Shown in pieces: positions 60,901-64,000 of a stretch of DNA of 64,000 bases (position 1 is the first letter of the stretch; the number at the start of each line of letters is the position of its first letter). Source of the DNA: Marchantia polymorpha subsp. ruderalis (taxonomy: Eukaryota > Streptophyta > Marchantiopsida > Marchantiales > Marchantiaceae); NCBI GenBank assembly GCA_037833965.1, contig AP031352.1, positions 11,016,501 through 11,080,500 of the forward strand, written 5' to 3'. The translations under genes and the position numbers were made by a program. The notes below the pieces were generated by a model. That model saw nothing but the letters and a program-made list of their open reading frames with translations. It was not told the DNA's origin and did no database searches.

Positions 60901-63900
60901 ATAGATACACACATGTCAAAATGAATATAACAGTAGATTGTTGAAACTCATGATGCAACTGACAATCGCATTGCTCACGTTATTGATGTGTACACTTCTC
61001 ATGACTACAAGGAGAGTACATGGATGGTATCTTTGCGTATGAATTAAAACAAAACTTTGGGACAGAAAAATACTATGAATTGTTGTACTAGTACCACACC
61101 AGTATCTATGTATACGATCATACATCATTGTGTTTGATTCGAGCATAAACATATGTGATTCAAAAGTATCCTTGCAAAACTATCATTGTACTCTTTTTAT
61201 ACGGAGAGAGTATGGAGTAAAAAGTATCAAGATCTGATCTTGACATTATTGAGCAGTTAGAGATGGAGATATGGAGCATATGTACAATATAATTGGAATT
61301 GTTTAACATAAAACACTAAAAGTCAGTTTTGTATGCCTTCCGCTCATGATAACGGACATCCACACAAAGAAGTCTTAGGACCTGATCACGGTATTGAAGT
61401 GCTAGAAATTACTTTGGCCAACAAAAGATCCCTTGTAATAATATATCAACGAATGTTCGGTACCAAGCTTTCCTATATTGCGCTCGGAATGTTGGTTTCA
61501 CTCTATGATTGAAGTTATTTTCCTTGGAATAATTCCAAAATTGAAGTGAAATGTATTGACTCAAATGAGAATCAAAGCCATGGATACTGTACTGATTAAA
61601 ATTTCAATTAAAACAAAAGATATTTTCAAAAAAGTAGTTTTCCCAGAACATTATAAGACTCTTTTCAGTTAATCATGGCAGGATCTTTTGCTTGTATATT
61701 ATAATCTGCAACTGGGTTTTTACTTATGCTTAGTATGCTGATATTCTGACAAGTTAGATCTCCGGCAGGAAATATCTTTATTTGTGAGGGGATTTGGTAT
61801 CACTCGTTCTTAGATCATGCAGCCTGTATTGACTAGTGGCTCTAGTGAGCTCACGATTATAATTCGATAAAAAGAGGTTTTGGATAAAAAATTTGAGGGA
61901 CTGGAATAAAGTCATAGATTATATTAGAGCATACTGATCGATACTTAAGCAACTGTATAACTAGCTCGAAGAAGCTGACAGTGACAGTGACCATCTAAGA
62001 TTAGACTTGATTACCTCCTCCTATTCTGATCGATTCTTGCTTGATTTACCTTGCCCGACAGCCCTTGCTTTTTCAGCTTTGAGGACCTGAGCTCAGAGAA
62101 TAGAAGGACATGCATGTGCGCAAACAGTTCTCTGGTTAATTGTTCGTGCTTACTTTGCGAACGGTGCAGTTTATGGCAGTCTGAGTTCCCTCGAAAGACT
62201 CAAAATCCAAACCCATTCTGATGAACCCAGCTGAAAATTGCATCTGTGCAAAGATCTCTGGATCCATGTGAGTTCGAGATTGCCCACGAATAACTTAAGT
62301 TGGAACCAGATCTGCACTGTTGCATGATGTTGGGTCGTCAGAAGTATTCAATATGAAAAGAGAAACTTTGCCTTAAAGACAACTTCGAGTAATCCAAACC
62401 ATCTCCCACCCTACAATCAAAACAACCAAACTCACCATTACACTTTCGATCCGCTCTCTCTCTCACTCTCTCTGTATCCTTCATGCGAATGCCATTTAAT
62501 CCTTGGATGGTCCCTTCCTTCCATTATGAATGAACGCATCCTCGTCAGACTCTACTAGTGCATGAGGCCCTTCCCACTGAGCTGCGGATGGGTGCTAGGA
62601 CGGACTGTCTCGCCCTGGTGGAGACCACTGTTGTACCAGAGGAGTGGGGCGGAATGGGGATTGGGATTGGAGGTGATGCATCTTATCATCCTCTGGGTAT
62701 ACTCGTACATATAATGGATGATGAATGGATGAGTGAATGAATATTACACACAGTAATGTAGAAGAGGTGTCCAGGTTTGGCAATTTCTCTGATAGCACCC
62801 AAGAAGGGTAAGTTTGGGGTGTAGTGCTCATCAGGTGTCAAGCAGTAAGGTAGAGGTGGACAGGACAGCGAGAGTAGAAGTGTCCTGGCAGGAGAACTAC
62901 CTGATCCTATGTGTTTCATGTGCAGTCAGCCTGTACATGTACATGAGTGTGAAGGGAGTAAATGCAAAAGGAGTGAGGGCTGCAATCTGTAGATTCTTTT
63001 GGCCGCATCTTCTTACGACCTTGTACGTACACGCACAATGAATCTGAACTTCTGAAGGGATGGTGAGTTGAGGAAGATTCTTGTGATCTATGTGTACAAA
63101 CTTACTACGAAGATGGGGAAGGGGAAGGGGAAGGGCAGGGGAGGGTGCATTTCATGTTCCGAGCTGGAGCTGCGAGTTCACAACAATATTTTATTCCAGT
63201 TCGTTCAAGTTTCTCAAGTGGTGGGTGAGGAGGAGTCTTGGGAATCCGAATCATGAAAGTTCGGCCAGTTGTGGATGTTGTTGGGAATCTCATGCTGTTT
63301 CGAATTCATGGACTTCGTCAAAGATTTCGAAGCCTAGACATAAACCTGGAAATTAATGCGTGTGTGTGCGCCATTCAAATATTTTTCGTCGTCAAGGGTC
63401 AGCGAAGTCGAGATTCTCGAGCGAAATAAACCTCACATGAAGTATATGGATTGGTAGTCATGATGCTCACGAAGCTGAAAAGAAGGGCATAATTCCGATT
63501 GATCAGTGTAATATAATCCAACGACTTGACTGTTTCAAGGTGTCCAGAAAAGTCTCAAACATGGCGCAGTGATTACACACGTTACACATTCCGATTTGGA
63601 ACCCATTGAGTCACTTCTTCATCATCATCGTACTGTTCTCACTCAACATCTGGTGACAAAACTCCGTACTGTATTGGAAGATGTTGACTACGCTTTCAGT
63701 GCCACTGTGAGTCTGAGAGACGCAAAGCCAAGATCAGGTATCGCACACACGGATTCTCGTGTGGAGATGGAGATTTGCAGTTGACATTCAATTCATTAAA
63801 AGTCGATATTTCGTGCACTTGAATCTCAATCGAGCCACATCACTTTCACACTCTGATGGTACAATAAGTCTTATCCAATAAAATATGCTTTACGCTGACA

Positions 63901-64000
63901 GTTTATTTTTGTATGAATTTTATTGGAAATTTCTTTGAAAACTCAATCATTTTTACAGGAGTATGAATTAACCATACAAAGAACACTGGCAAAGTAACAT
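60901..64000. other. Intergenic DNA to window end
   Basis: Frames at 62558-63429 and 63569-63784 are short and unrecognised. A CT run lies near 62455-62472 and a GGGGAA repeat near 63115-63139; these could mark the UTR of an unseen gene. I cannot support one. Confidence 0.45.

Noticed and set aside
1-64000. tRNA, rRNA and CRISPR arrays
   Set aside because: No cloverleaf box motifs, rRNA segments or spaced direct repeats were seen by eye; a covariance-model scan would be needed for certainty.

Overview
The window looks like nuclear DNA of a land plant, most likely a bryophyte (liverwort- or moss-like). The reasons are an extra-large G protein gene (a streptophyte family), an ARL8 protein of typical plant type, a CYP85-clan cytochrome P450, an intronless GC-rich LRR receptor-like gene, Copia retrotransposon debris and spliceosomal introns. 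GC-rich gene cores and CT/GA-rich leaders sit in AT-rich intergenic DNA. The species cannot be fixed from the sequence alone.

Layout. 1-5.4 kb: gene-poor, with one 111-bp tandem duplication. 5.7-9.5 kb: ARL8 small GTPase, + strand, six coding exons, long GC-rich leader. 11.8-13.8 kb: LRR receptor-like gene, - strand, one exon, carrying an in-frame TGA between its signal peptide and its LRR cap; a 27-nt G run lies just past its 3' end. 13.8-25.9 kb: no intact gene, but several decayed coding-looking patches, an AT-rich block and a GC-rich foldback element. 25.98-27.97 kb: cytochrome P450, + strand, three exons, with a non-canonical I-helix. 31.1-33.3 kb: small Lys/Arg/Ser-rich nuclear-type protein, + strand, six exons. 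33.3-42.8 kb: repeat-rich, with two tandem duplications, paired palindromes, an internally deleted Copia element, an unidentified - strand ORF pair, a possible solo LTR and a perfect 21-bp inverted repeat. 43.1-44.4 kb: single-exon unrecognised protein with poly-Gly, an RVSF motif and a coiled coil. 48.1-55.0 kb: XLG (extra-large G-alpha), - strand, eight coding exons, one intron with a GC donor. 55-64 kb: GC-rich XLG leader, then AT-rich DNA without a gene I can support.

The genes do not form a cluster or operon; they read as independent eukaryotic loci. ARL8 (lysosome/vacuole-type membrane traffic) and XLG (plant G-protein signalling) are conserved signalling GTPases. The P450 and the LRR gene are lineage-variable families. 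Exon borders were set by hand from splice signals, reading frame and family similarity, so they are predictions. I did not find an obvious multi-gene novel system. The strongest oddities are the nonsense codon in the LRR gene, the altered I-helix of the P450, the altered nucleotide-binding motifs of XLG, the unrecognised 433-residue protein, and the foldback and hairpin elements.
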